Positions 6,167 to 14,200 of a DNA stretch of 25,729 nt are shown here, in pieces. Made by a program: the position numbers and the translations under genes. Source of the DNA: a virus; IMG/VR virus record IMGVR_UViG_3300037071_004601, positions 1-25,729 of that record. One strand, 5' to 3'. The notes beneath the pieces were generated by a model. It was not told the origin of the DNA. It worked only from the letters and a program-made list of their open reading frames with translations, and searched no databases. Every line of letters begins with the position of its first letter. Positions within the stretch are counted from its first letter, which is position 1.

Positions 6167-7628
6167 GGCACGGATCGAGACGCGGGACGTATCCGATGAT
6201 CTCGTGAAGGCGCTTCGAGCCGAGTGCTTCGACAAGCAACTTGCCGTCTGGGACGACCCAGCGCGAAGCAAGGGCATCCTTGGGCCGAGACGCATCGGCA
6301 AGACGGAATTTAATCCGAGGTTCCTGTTGGGCGAGGCCGCGAAGAAGAAGGCCCTCACGCGCTACTGGGGCATCAGCCGACTTCGGGCCAAGCACCTCAT
6401 TTGGGACCATCTCCGGGCGGTCGACCAACGTCTCGGCATTGGCGCCAGGTTCAACGATACGGAGCTCGAGGTGCGGCTCCCTGGCGGCGGGATGGTCCGA
6501 CTCCATGGAGCAGACAAGGAGAAGGAGACCCAGAAAAAGCGCGGCGACAAGGTGGCGGCCGACGTGGTGGACGAGTCGCAGCTATTCGGCTCGTACATGA
6601 AGACACTCTGTGAGGACGTGATCGAGCCCGGCCTAATGGACCTCCAGGGCTGCCAGGTGCTCGAGGGCACTCCGGGCGTCGTCTGTGCCGGATATTGGTT
6701 CGATGTCTCAGGCGGTAACGACTTCGCCAGGCGATGGGAATCCACCAAGGTCCGCGGCTACAGCCTTCATCGCTGGATGCCATGGGAGAATCCCTATTTC
6801 AAGAACGCCAGGGAGGAAGTCTACGCGCTCAAGGCCAAGCGCGGATGGGACGACAAGCATCCGACGTGGCTCCGCGAATACTGCGGCATTTGGGTCAACG
6901 ACACTGGCGCGCTGTTCTATAAATGGGACGAGCACCGCAACAGCTACAAGCCGGGCGCCCTCATTCCGTGGGGCCCAGGATGGCAACACGTCGTCGGATG
7001 GGACCTCGGCAAGGTGGATGCGATGGCCCTCGTCTACTGGGCATTTCATCCGAAATCGCGCGACCTGATCGAGGCCTTCAGCTGGAAGGAGAGCGAAATC
7101 ACCTCAGACCTTGTCGTCGCGGAGGCGAGAGCTATCGAAGCGCGGCTCGGCTTGGATGTGGTGGGCAGAGTGGCAGACACGGGCGGCCTGGGCGCGCTCA
7201 TCGTGGAGGAGGTGGCCCAGCGCACCGGGATGCACTTCGAGGCCGCCAAGAAGACGGACAAGCGCGCACACGTGGAGATGTTCAACGGGGAATTGCTCGC
7301 CGGGAGAATCAAGACAGCCTACGGCTCAGTGTACTCCGAGGAGATTGCGCAACTTCCGAAGCAATCGGACTGGGTCCCGGAAGAGCACGACGGCCAAGCA
7401 CCACCAGAGGATCCGCGCTTTGCGAACCACTGCTGCGATGCCGGTCTCTATGGGTGGCGCCGGGCCGCACACTGGATGTTTGAGCCCGAAGCAGAGAAGC
7501 CGCCGGCACCCAACACCCCGGCCTGGTTTGCGAAGCAGGTGGAGGAAATGGAAAATCAGGCCGAAGAGGAAGTGAGACAGGCGAAGATGGAACGAGCGGA
7601 AGACGAGGAGGCCAACGAATGGCTGTGA
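6132..7628 (+). CDS. terL: terminase large subunit (packaging ATPase-nuclease)
   Basis: 498 residues from ATG 6132 with GGAG upstream. The ATPase domain has Walker A GPRRIGKT (51-58), Walker B VAADVVDE (141-148) and the coupling motif LEGTP (about 177-181). The RNase H-like nuclease domain has D291 in VVGWDLGKVD, D349 in GRVADTGG and D436 in FANHCCDAG, the expected metal ligands. Residues 1-17 are a short coiled coil (LESRVEALEARIE) not typical of all TerL proteins. The charged C-terminal tail could bind the portal. TerL drives ATP-dependent DNA translocation into the procapsid and cuts the concatemer. It sits upstream of the portal, as in many podoviruses. Confidence 0.92.
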   Translation: MAQLESRVEALEARIETRDVSDDLVKALRAECFDKQLAVWDDPARSKGILGPRRIGKTEFNPRFLLGEAAKKKALTRYWGISRLRAKHLIWDHLRAVDQRLGIGARFNDTELEVRLPGGGMVRLHGADKEKETQKKRGDKVAADVVDESQLFGSYMKTLCEDVIEPGLMDLQGCQVLEGTPGVVCAGYWFDVSGGNDFARRWESTKVRGYSLHRWMPWENPYFKNAREEVYALKAKRGWDDKHPTWLREYCGIWVNDTGALFYKWDEHRNSYKPGALIPWGPGWQHVVGWDLGKVDAMALVYWAFHPKSRDLIEAFSWKESEITSDLVVAEARAIEARLGLDVVGRVADTGGLGALIVEEVAQRTGMHFEAAKKTDKRAHVEMFNGELLAGRIKTAYGSVYSEEIAQLPKQSDWVPEEHDGQAPPEDPRFANHCCDAGLYGWRRAAHWMFEPEAEKPPAPNTPAWFAKQVEEMENQAEEEVRQAKMERAEDEEANEWL

Positions 7629-7966
7629 AAAGACGACGACGCATCGATATGCCGGACGCGGTCTCCGCTATCCGGGGCCAGGTGGCGGACCTCACCTCGA
7701 GCCTGGGCTACCTCAATGACTCGCTCGAGGGGCTCGCTCAGCAGATTGGGCGGTTCGGCTCGCTGACTCGGGAGGTGACGGGAGCACCTCCGTATGTGCC
7801 GCCTGAACCCGCGTACTATCCGAAGAACCCATTCTTCGAGCGCCCCAAGTCGGCTCTCGTCCTGAGCCCAGAAGAGCAAGCCAAGAAAGCCGCCCTCCTC
7901 GCCCAATTCGACGACAAGGCGCGGATGCGGGAAGAGCTCGAGGCGGACATGGAGGCAGGGGCGTGA
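7619..7966 (+). CDS. hypothetical coiled-coil protein (115 aa)
   Basis: ATG 7619 overlaps the terminase end by 10 nt, with GAGGAGG at 7606-7612. The N-terminus is basic (KRRRRIDM), then a helical stretch (AIRGQVADLTSSLGYLNDSLEGLAQQIG), a Pro-rich middle (APPYVPPEPAYYPKNP), and a charged helical C-terminus (DDKARMREELEADMEAGA). It ends in GTGA overlap. Possibly a packaging accessory or minor head protein by position only. Confidence 0.6.
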   Translation: MAVKRRRRIDMPDAVSAIRGQVADLTSSLGYLNDSLEGLAQQIGRFGSLTREVTGAPPYVPPEPAYYPKNPFFERPKSALVLSPEEQAKKAALLAQFDDKARMREELEADMEAGA

Positions 7967-8202
7967 GCTTTCCGAACACCTCCTCGTTTGTCCCCGGCCC
8001 GGACACGCGGTGGAAGTGCGGAGCCTGTGGGGACGTCTGCACCTGGCTCGCCGATCGCTGCATGTGCGGAAAGACCGAGAGGGTGAACACGAGCATGGGC
8101 CCGGTCCTCCACTACAAGGGAGGTAAGATTCCGTCGATCATTGACGCATCACCGACAGGGACGGCCACCGAGAGCGATTTCATGGGTGAAAAACACACGT
8201 AG
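7963..8202 (+). CDS. small zinc-binding protein
   Basis: 79 residues from GTG 7963 (GTGA overlap). Residues ~18-36 read WKCGACGDVCTWLADRCMCG, five cysteines spaced like a compact zinc ribbon or rubredoxin-like knuckle. The remainder (VLHYKGGKIPSIID) is not distinctive. One of three Cys-patterned small genes between terminase and portal. Confidence 0.6.
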   Translation: MSFPNTSSFVPGPDTRWKCGACGDVCTWLADRCMCGKTERVNTSMGPVLHYKGGKIPSIIDASPTGTATESDFMGEKHT

Positions 8203-8368
8203 CGCCACCATCCGAAAAGAAGGCAGAGACCTGGGCCTCACCCCGACGGAGCGCCATCAGAAGAACCAGCTGATGCGCCAGTTCATCCGCGGCGACGGCG
8301 AGAAGGGCAACAGCCAGGCGTTCAAAGAAGGCTGGGATCGCATCTTCGGGAAGAGCGCCGATGAGTGA
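8186..8368 (+). CDS. small basic protein, unknown function
   Basis: 60 residues if started at GTG 8186, overlapping the upstream gene by 17 nt. The frame is open back to TTG 8141, but that would overlap by 62 nt, so 8186 is preferred with low certainty. The protein is basic and helical (KNTRSATIRKEGRDLGLTP, RHQKNQLMRQFIRGDGE) and may bind nucleic acid. It ends within an 8-nt overlap with the next gene. No family recognised. Confidence 0.5.
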   Translation: MKNTRSATIRKEGRDLGLTPTERHQKNQLMRQFIRGDGEKGNSQAFKEGWDRIFGKSADE

Positions 8369-8543
8369 CCTGATTCAGTCCCCGGACGCGAAGCTGTGCG
8401 TCTCCTGCCGCAAGCAACGGCGCGACTTGAAGGGCGTACCGGCCAGGCTGGACGGCCACCCCAACACGACGCGCCGGCTCATCTGCTGGGCGTGCGTGAA
8501 ATGGGCCGATGCCCAGATGACCCCAGAGAAGGCGGAAGCGTGA
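8361..8543 (+). CDS. small zinc-finger-like protein
   Basis: 60 residues from ATG 8361, with an 8-nt overlap upstream and GTGA overlap downstream (8540-8543). It has two Cys pairs, LCVSCRKQRRD and LICWACVKW, separated by about 25 residues, an arrangement expected of a four-Cys zinc site. The basic segment between them suggests nucleic-acid contact. Function unknown. Confidence 0.6.
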   Translation: MSDLIQSPDAKLCVSCRKQRRDLKGVPARLDGHPNTTRRLICWACVKWADAQMTPEKAEA

Positions 8544-8806
8544 CCCTCCCCGACCTGCTCGAGCTGATGGCGAAGCACAAAGCCCTGAAGGTGAAGACGG
8601 CGGACTTCGAGGTTGAGCTCCACCCGGTCGCCTTCCTGGACGTCGCCGCCCCAGAGGCGAAGCAGGGCCCGTTCGGAGATGAGAACGGCGAAGGCCAGTG
8701 CACCTGTGGGCACACGCTTACGGAACACTCCGGCGATGGGCTATGCTTGCGCGGCTGTAGCTCGGATGGATGCGGGCCGATGAACGACGCCCGGCACGAC
8801 CCTTAA
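8540..8806 (+). CDS. hypothetical protein with Cys/His cluster (88 aa)
   Basis: Start at GTG 8540 (GTGA overlap), although the frame is open further upstream. Residues 1-32 (LPDLLELMAKHKALKVKTA) form a helix and strand; the C-terminal half carries CTCGHTLTEHSGDG, CLRGCSSDGC, a Cys/His cluster probably binding one or two zinc ions. The TAA stop (8804-8806) is in the same frame as the portal gene immediately downstream, a point discussed under the portal start. Confidence 0.6.
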   Translation: MTLPDLLELMAKHKALKVKTADFEVELHPVAFLDVAAPEAKQGPFGDENGEGQCTCGHTLTEHSGDGLCLRGCSSDGCGPMNDARHDP

Positions 8807-8992
8807 GGACGGTCACGGAAAGATGCTCATGTCGCCATAGGCTCCATCGACTACCGCTCCTTCGGCTCCAACGGGCCCCCCAACGCCAGCCAGGCGCCGA
8901 AAGAGCGTCGCTGGTGGACCCTTTCCGGCACAGAGGCGGCTCAGGCCATCCAGGCCGCGGTCACCTTCCTTCAGCAGAACCAAACGGCGCGG
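8807..8992 (+). other. apparent portal N-terminal coding sequence lacking a canonical start
   Basis: In the portal frame this stretch is open from the preceding TAA to ATG 8993. From about 8846 it reads like protein: IDYRSFGSNGPP, then KERRWWTLSGTEAAQAI and AAVTFLQQNQTAR, continuous with the portal's first helix and typical of portal N-termini. No ATG, GTG or TTG occurs in frame here. ATG 8823 and ATG 8829 lie one frame away and meet TAG at 8838; a single missing base nearby would join them to the portal. The alternatives are ATA 8837 or ATC 8846 as a rare start, or that the portal truly begins at 8993. Confidence 0.5.
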
Positions 8993-10726
8993 ATGACTCA
9001 GCAGGTCATCTCGACCCGCCTCTACGGCAACAACACCCTTTTCGGCATCTCCGGCGCCAACCAGACGAAGGTGAACGCCATCAAGAACGCGGTGCGCGAG
9101 CGCGTCACCTACAACGTCGTTCAGTCCGTCATCGACACCGTTGGCGCGAACGTCGCGGAGAATAAGCCCAAGCCCTACTTCCTCACCTCCGGCGGCACCT
9201 CGAGAGAGCAGCGGAAGGCAAAGAAGCTCAACCAATTCGTCGACGGCATCTTCTACGAGAACAACGCCTACGACCTGGGCGGCATGACCTTCCGGGATGG
9301 ATGCATCGGCGGGGATGGCGTCATCCACGTCTTCGCCAAACACCAGCGCGTGGCCTTCGAGCGCGTGATGGCTGCAGAGCTCTGGGTGGACGAGGTGGAG
9401 GCGATGTACGGCTTCCCCAGGCAGATGCACCGAGTAAAGAATATCGACCGGGGCGAGCTCGCCGGCTACTTCCCGGGCAAGGCGTCAGCAATCGGGTCCG
9501 CCAACCCACCCAGCGCCCAGGACATCGGCAACATCGCCAACATTTCAGACATGGTCGCCGTTCGAGAGTCCTGGCACCTGCCCTCATTCCCCGGCGCGAA
9601 GGATGGGAAGCACATCATCACGGTGGACGGTGCCGCGCTCACGCCAATGGAGCCGTGGAATCACGACTTCTTCCCGTTCGCCCGCTTCAGTTGGTGCCCT
9701 CGCCCGCTCGGTTTCTGGAGCCAGGGCCTCGCCGAGCAGCTGCAGAACATCCAGCTCGAGGTAAACAAACTTCTCTTCCTCATCCAGCGCAGCATGCACC
9801 TGGCCGGGACGTTCAAAGTTTTTCTGCAGAACGGCTCGAAAATCGTCAAGGAGCACATCAACAACGACATCGGCGCCATCGTTAACTACACGGGTCAGCC
9901 GCCGACGTTCTACGTCCCCCAGGTGGTTCCGCCGGAGTACTACGGCCACCTCTCGACCCTGATTGAGCGCGCATATCAGCAGGGCGGCGTGTCCCAGCTC
10001 GCAGCCGCGGCGAAGAAACCGGAAGGTCTCGACTCCGGGAAGGCCATTCGCGCCTACAAGGACAACGACTCGGACCGCTTCCGCACTATCGGCCGCTACA
10101 ACGACAAGCTGTACCTGGACCTGGCCAAGATGGCGATCGCCACCGCCAAGGACATCGCCGCGGAGAACGGCGGGACTTACGAGGTGACGGTCCCGGGGAA
10201 GAAGTTCCTCCGGAAGATGGACTGGGGGGATATCGACCTCGAGGCCGACGAGTACGTGATGCAGTGCTTCCCGGTGTCGAAGCTCCCAAGCGACCCCGCG
10301 GGACGGCTCGAGACGGTCCAGGAGTACATCCAGGCAGGGATGCTCTCCCCTCGCCAAGGGAAACGCCTGCTGGACTTCCCGGATCTGGAGCAGGTGGAGG
10401 GGCTCCAGAACGCGGCGGAGGACCTACTCACATCGGTGCTCGACGCGATTGTTGATGAGGGGGAGTACTCGCCTCCCGAGCCGACGGACGACTTGGACCT
10501 CGCGAAGGAGCTCGTCCTCGAATACCTCGCGCTCGGCCGAATGCAGGCGCTTGAACCTGAGCGTATGGAACTGCTACGCTGTTTTTCGACTCAGGTTGAC
10601 ACGCTGCTTTCGATGGCGACCTCCCCGAGTCCCGCGCCGGTTGCGGAAGGACCCCAGGCTCAGGCCGCCCCTCCACCGACTTCTGATTTGATTCAGAACG
10701 TTCCGGGATTGGCTCCAGCCGCGTGA
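8993..10726 (+). CDS. portal protein
   Basis: At least 577 residues from ATG 8993, likely longer at the N-terminus (see the preceding entry). The portal is the dodecameric ring at one capsid vertex through which DNA enters and leaves. Visible features: N-terminal helices (NAIKNAVRERVTYNVVQSVID), a wing/clip region with RDGCIGGDGVIHVF, the stem/crown part LGFWSQGLAEQLQNIQLEVN followed by LLFLIQRSMHLAGTFKVFL, and the helical segment around GVSQLAAAAKKPEGLDSGKAI that resembles podovirus portals. The C-terminus is a disordered Pro/Ala tail. Size and position between terminase and scaffold support the call. Confidence 0.8.
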   Translation: MTQQVISTRLYGNNTLFGISGANQTKVNAIKNAVRERVTYNVVQSVIDTVGANVAENKPKPYFLTSGGTSREQRKAKKLNQFVDGIFYENNAYDLGGMTFRDGCIGGDGVIHVFAKHQRVAFERVMAAELWVDEVEAMYGFPRQMHRVKNIDRGELAGYFPGKASAIGSANPPSAQDIGNIANISDMVAVRESWHLPSFPGAKDGKHIITVDGAALTPMEPWNHDFFPFARFSWCPRPLGFWSQGLAEQLQNIQLEVNKLLFLIQRSMHLAGTFKVFLQNGSKIVKEHINNDIGAIVNYTGQPPTFYVPQVVPPEYYGHLSTLIERAYQQGGVSQLAAAAKKPEGLDSGKAIRAYKDNDSDRFRTIGRYNDKLYLDLAKMAIATAKDIAAENGGTYEVTVPGKKFLRKMDWGDIDLEADEYVMQCFPVSKLPSDPAGRLETVQEYIQAGMLSPRQGKRLLDFPDLEQVEGLQNAAEDLLTSVLDAIVDEGEYSPPEPTDDLDLAKELVLEYLALGRMQALEPERMELLRCFSTQVDTLLSMATSPSPAPVAEGPQAQAAPPPTSDLIQNVPGLAPAA

Positions 10727-11583
10727 CTCTCGCCGCTTCGACTCCTGCAGCCGCCCCCGTGACGAACGGTGCGGCCCCCGCGTCGCCCGCTCCGGTGGAG
10801 ACAGCAGCCCCAGTCGCGCAGGGCGGCGAAGACGCTCAAGTGAAGAAGGGCTTCGCGCTGATGGCGAAGCGCGAGCGCGGCCTGGCCCTCAAGGCGCACG
10901 ACCTCTCCCAGAAGGCCGAAGCCTTCAAGGCGGAGAAGGCTGAATTTGAGGAATGGAAGTCCGCTCGGGCCAACTCCAAGAGGGACCCAGTCAGCTTCCT
11001 GAAGAAGGAATACGGGGACGACTGGTACGACAAGATGACCGAGCTCCGGCTTTCGGGCGGGAAGGTAACTCCCGAGCTCCTGGGTGAAGCGATGGATGCG
11101 AAGATTGCCGCCCTCGAGAAGAAGCACGAGGAGGCCGGCCGCAAGCAACTCGAGGAGCAGAAGGCCCAGGTCCTGCGCGAGTCGGAGCAGTCCTTTCATG
11201 CGTGGAAGGACGAAGTGCACGACTTCGTGAGGCAGCAAGCGGACGCCTACGAGCTCATCAACCATTTTGAAGTTCACGACCGGGTGACAGCGAAGATTCA
11301 GAGCGAGTTCGCGAAAACTCAGAAGCTCATCACCCCGAAGGATGCGGCCGACGCCATCGAGAAGCAGCTCGAGGAAGCGGCCGGGAAGTCAAAGAAGTTG
11401 GGCAAGGCGCCGGCTGCGCCAGTTTCAGCCGACAAGCGAAACGACCCCCTGCAACGACGCACGTTGAGCAACGACATGACGGGCAGCACCCCCGCCGCCA
11501 AGCCTCCGCCGGTAGACGACGCGGAGAGGCGACGCAGGGCCCTGGCCGCCATGGACGCAGTCCAGGCGCACCGAGCGTCCTAG
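10723..11583 (+). CDS. scaffolding protein
   Basis: 286 residues from GTG 10723 (GTGA overlap with the portal). Low-complexity Ala/Pro N-terminus (1-38), a long, highly charged helical centre (about 45-225) with coiled-coil stretches (AHDLSQKAEAFKAEKAEFEE and EEAGRKQLEEQKAQ), and a basic, disordered C-terminus (DDAERRRRALAAMDAVQAH) that could be the capsid-binding hook. Scaffolds guide assembly of the capsid shell and leave before or during packaging. The position directly before the major capsid gene and the composition fit; no protease domain is seen. Confidence 0.75.
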   Translation: MTLAASTPAAAPVTNGAAPASPAPVETAAPVAQGGEDAQVKKGFALMAKRERGLALKAHDLSQKAEAFKAEKAEFEEWKSARANSKRDPVSFLKKEYGDDWYDKMTELRLSGGKVTPELLGEAMDAKIAALEKKHEEAGRKQLEEQKAQVLRESEQSFHAWKDEVHDFVRQQADAYELINHFEVHDRVTAKIQSEFAKTQKLITPKDAADAIEKQLEEAAGKSKKLGKAPAAPVSADKRNDPLQRRTLSNDMTGSTPAAKPPPVDDAERRRRALAAMDAVQAHRAS

Positions 11584-11606
11584 GACAACCAACAAGTTTC
11601 GCTGCA

Positions 11607-11620
11607 GGCGCTACGGCGCC
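11607..11620 (+). promoter_or_regulatory. UACG tetraloop hairpin before the capsid gene
   Basis: GGCGC (11607-11611), TACG, GCGCC (11616-11620): a perfect 5-bp GC stem closed by a UNCG-class tetraloop, among the most stable RNA hairpins. It lies in the 52-nt gap between scaffold and major capsid genes, 15 nt upstream of the capsid ATG. There is no T-run, so it is not a standard terminator. It may stabilise or define the 5' end of capsid mRNA; this is inference. Confidence 0.45.
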
Positions 11621-11635
11621 ACATGGGGTTGACAC

Positions 11636-12862
11636 ATGAGCGCCTATCTCGACTTGCCCGCCGGAAATGCGGCCCTTAAAGAGTGGTACGACGGCCAGAA
11701 GGTCGACAACTTGGCCTACGACGAGAACCCGATGTTGGCCCTCGTCCCAAAAGAGACGGAAGCCGGCGGGAAGTACATCCCGATCCCCATTCAGTACGAG
11801 GTGAACCAGGGCCGGTCGGCGACCTTCTCCAACGCCCAGGGCAACCAGACTCCGGCGCTCCTCGCCGAGTTCATGCTGACCCGGAAGACGGACTACGACG
11901 TCGCCACCATCGACAACCAGACGATGGAGGCAGCCTCGAGCGACAAGGGCTCCTTCATCCGCTTCTCGACGATGATGATCGACGGCGCCATCCAGGGCTG
12001 TTCCATCTCGGCGGCCTCTGCGCTTCTACGGGACGGGACCGGAACCATCGGCGTCATCGCCACCGGCGGCATCACCTCCGGCGTGATTACGCTGTCGAAC
12101 CCGGCCGACGTCTCACAGTTCGGCGTAAACCAGACCCTTCAGGCCAACGCCACCTCCGGCGGGACTCCCCGGGCCGCGCTTGGGTACGTCATTGCCCGGA
12201 ACGTAATGAGCGGGACCATCACCGTTGCCTCATCGGGCCTCGGTGGTTCGGCCGGTTCGCCTTCGGGCTGGACCGCCGGTGACTCGCTGCTCGTCCAGGG
12301 CGACAACAACGGAAAGCTCGCCGGCTTCCCGGCATGGCTGCCCACCACGGCACCGACAAGCTCGGACAACTTCTACGGCGTGAATCGCTCCACGGACTCC
12401 CGCCTCTACGGCCTGTCCTACGACGGTTCGGCACAGTCCATCGAAGAGGCACTGGTCGACCACACGATGATTCTGGCCCGCGAAGGCAGCTCCCCGGACC
12501 ACTTCGGGACCAACTTCGGAAGCTACGCGGCGCTGGTGAAGGCGCTCGGCGCCAAGGTCCAGTACGTGGACCTCAAGGGCCCCGCCGACCTGTCCTTCCA
12601 GGGCGTCACCATCCACGGCGCCCGTTCGGTCATCAAGGTCGTTGCCGACCGAAGCACTCAGGCCGCCCGCGGCTTCATGCTGAAGCTGAACACCTGGAAG
12701 CTCTACTCGCTCGGCCAGGTCCCGAAGATTCTCAAGTACGGGGACGGGCTCGACATGCTCCGCGTCTACAACGCAGACGCAGGCGAAGTCCGGGTCGCCT
12801 ACTACGCGAACCTCGGCTGCAGCGCTCCCGGGAAAAACGGGCAGACCATCCTGTCGGCGTAA
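11636..12862 (+). CDS. major capsid protein
   Basis: 408 residues from ATG 11636 with GGGG about 7 nt upstream. It follows the scaffold and is sized like a HK97-fold capsid protein of podoviruses. Features: N-terminal arm (NAALKEWYDGQKVDNLAYDE), early YIPIPIQYEVNQGRSATF strand, a helical spine near TDYDVATIDNQTMEAASSDK, and an inserted Gly/Thr/Ser-rich beta domain (about 130-225) before the C-terminal A-domain strands (GFMLKLNTWKLYSLGQVPKI). It builds the icosahedral shell. Assignment rests mainly on order, size and composition. Confidence 0.75.
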   Translation: MSAYLDLPAGNAALKEWYDGQKVDNLAYDENPMLALVPKETEAGGKYIPIPIQYEVNQGRSATFSNAQGNQTPALLAEFMLTRKTDYDVATIDNQTMEAASSDKGSFIRFSTMMIDGAIQGCSISAASALLRDGTGTIGVIATGGITSGVITLSNPADVSQFGVNQTLQANATSGGTPRAALGYVIARNVMSGTITVASSGLGGSAGSPSGWTAGDSLLVQGDNNGKLAGFPAWLPTTAPTSSDNFYGVNRSTDSRLYGLSYDGSAQSIEEALVDHTMILAREGSSPDHFGTNFGSYAALVKALGAKVQYVDLKGPADLSFQGVTIHGARSVIKVVADRSTQAARGFMLKLNTWKLYSLGQVPKILKYGDGLDMLRVYNADAGEVRVAYYANLGCSAPGKNGQTILSA

Positions 12863-12874
12863 GGGACCCAGACC

Positions 12875-13330
12875 ATGGCAAACAGAGACTTCCAGCAATT
12901 CCAGAGCTCGCTCGAGAAGGGGCTCGTCCAGCTCTTCTGCCGCGTCTCTGTTGCCGGCGGCGGGGCCGTCACGCTCCAGAAGTGGAACCCCGCCACGCGC
13001 ACCTACACCAGTGCGGCGACGACTGGGGCGGGCTCGTACGCAGTTGGGGCCCAGGGCATCAAGACGGTGACCAGGACCGGCACAGGGGCATGGACCGTCG
13101 TCCTTCAGGACAGCTACCAGCGGCTCCTGGGGGTCAGGTTCTCGACGACCGCCGCGAGCGGCGTGGCCACCGTTGGGGGCGCCGCAGTGGACGCCACCAC
13201 CGATGTCACGAGCAACAGCGCGCCCACTATTCTCCTGGTCATCTACAGCACTCCTGGCACGCCAGCAGACCCAGCCAGCGGCGACAAGATTGATCTCCGG
13301 TTCACCCTCCAGAACAGCGCGAGCGTCTAG
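12875..13330 (+). CDS. putative virion/head decoration protein (beta-rich)
   Basis: 151 residues from ATG 12875, with AAGGGA at 12861-12866. The N-terminus DFQQFQSSLEKGLVQLF is helical; the rest is beta-rich (VTLQKWNPATRTYTSAAT, KTVTRTGTGAWTVVLQDSYQ) with alternating small residues typical of capsid-bound or fibre-like proteins. It follows the capsid gene directly. No family is recognised with certainty; a surface or head-completion protein is inferred from position and composition. Confidence 0.6.
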   Translation: MANRDFQQFQSSLEKGLVQLFCRVSVAGGGAVTLQKWNPATRTYTSAATTGAGSYAVGAQGIKTVTRTGTGAWTVVLQDSYQRLLGVRFSTTAASGVATVGGAAVDATTDVTSNSAPTILLVIYSTPGTPADPASGDKIDLRFTLQNSASV

Positions 13331-13333
13331 ACC

Positions 13334-13723
13334 ATGGCCATCACCGCAAGCGTTGCCCTGAGTTCAGCCACGGCCACCACGGGCCAGCGGGTGGCGGTCG
13401 CGCTGACCGTCTCCAACTCTGGCGGCTCGGCGGTCAACGTCACGGCCATTCGGCCGATGATGAGCCCCCAAAACTCGACGAAGGAAACAACCTCCGTCGC
13501 GCAAGGCGTCGTTGCGCTGGGCCCGGGAGCAACGGTGTCCGTGGCGGCGAGCGGCTCGACCGTCTTTGCTTACGACATCATCGCCAACACTCCAACGTCT
13601 GGGTACGGCCTGGCGATGCCCGCCTCCCAGGTCTACGACGTTGGGGCCACCGTCTACACCTCGGACGGTGCGGTGACTGACGCCACCTCCACCACCCTCA
13701 CCGCGTCTGACCCGATTCCCTAA
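13334..13723 (+). CDS. Ig-like head decoration protein, copy 1
   Basis: 129 residues from ATG 13334, only 3 nt after the previous stop. Thr/Ser/Val-rich beta-sandwich pattern: ASVALSSATATTGQRVAVAL, then TVSNSGGSAVNVTAIRP, resembling Ig-like/CARDB-type folds that coat phage capsids and bind surfaces. It aligns along most of its length with the next protein, so the two are tandem paralogues. Probable role: capsid decoration, inferred from fold style and position. Confidence 0.6.
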   Translation: MAITASVALSSATATTGQRVAVALTVSNSGGSAVNVTAIRPMMSPQNSTKETTSVAQGVVALGPGATVSVAASGSTVFAYDIIANTPTSGYGLAMPASQVYDVGATVYTSDGAVTDATSTTLTASDPIP

Positions 13724-13732
13724 GGACTCCCC

Positions 13733-14200
13733 ATGGCGATGAGCGCAACGATGACAGTCCCGAGCAACGTCATCGCCGGGCGACCGGTGACGGCGATGTT
13801 GCTCATTGCCAACACGGGCGGTTCAGACGTCACGGTTTCCACGGTTCAGCCGGTGGTAACGCCATCGGGCCCTAGTGCGGCGAAGCAGCCCGCTGTCTTC
13901 GCGCCGGAAGTAGCCTTCCCCATCGGTCGGACGAAGACGGTGGCAGCAACCTCCGGCACGCTCTATGTGCCGATGGAGGTCGTTTTCCTGCTGCCGCAGA
14001 CTCCGGGGCTCGGCCCCGTCACCGCAGGCGGCGCCTTCCTGCTTGATGCCATCATCACCGTTTCAGACGGGACTGTTTGTTCCGTCACCACCCCTAAGTG
14101 GGTGTCAGTTTCTGCTGGAGCCCCTTCACCGTCGCAGGGCTACGGTCAGCTTCGCTTTGACGACGGGCGCAACCTCGTGAACGTCGCAATCGTTCCGTAA
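13733..14200 (+). CDS. Ig-like head decoration protein, copy 2
   Basis: 155 residues from ATG 13733, 9 nt after copy 1. It starts MAMSATMTVPSNVIAGRPV and then has LLIANTGGSDVTVSTVQP, matching SNSGGSAVNVTAIRP in copy 1, with a shared later VYDVGATVYTSDGAV / LLDAIITVSDGTV strand pair. It is longer by a C-terminal extension (GQLRFDDGRNLVNVAIVP). Divergence is considerable, so the duplication is old. Likely a second capsid surface protein. Confidence 0.6.
   Translation: MAMSATMTVPSNVIAGRPVTAMLLIANTGGSDVTVSTVQPVVTPSGPSAAKQPAVFAPEVAFPIGRTKTVAATSGTLYVPMEVVFLLPQTPGLGPVTAGGAFLLDAIITVSDGTVCSVTTPKWVSVSAGAPSPSQGYGQLRFDDGRNLVNVAIVP

Noticed and set aside
8770-9165. 131-codon + strand ORF over the portal start
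   Set aside because: Arg-rich alternative-frame translation. It overlaps the portal-like extension, which reads far more like protein.
8540-10726. Read-through of TAA 8804-8806 giving a fused small-protein/portal product
   Set aside because: TAA is the least leaky stop in bacteria and the first residues after it are not protein-like; kept only as an option in the portal finding.
11629-11634. TTGACA, a perfect -35 hexamer just before the capsid ATG
   Set aside because: No -10 box at the right distance, and a promoter here would start inside the coding region.
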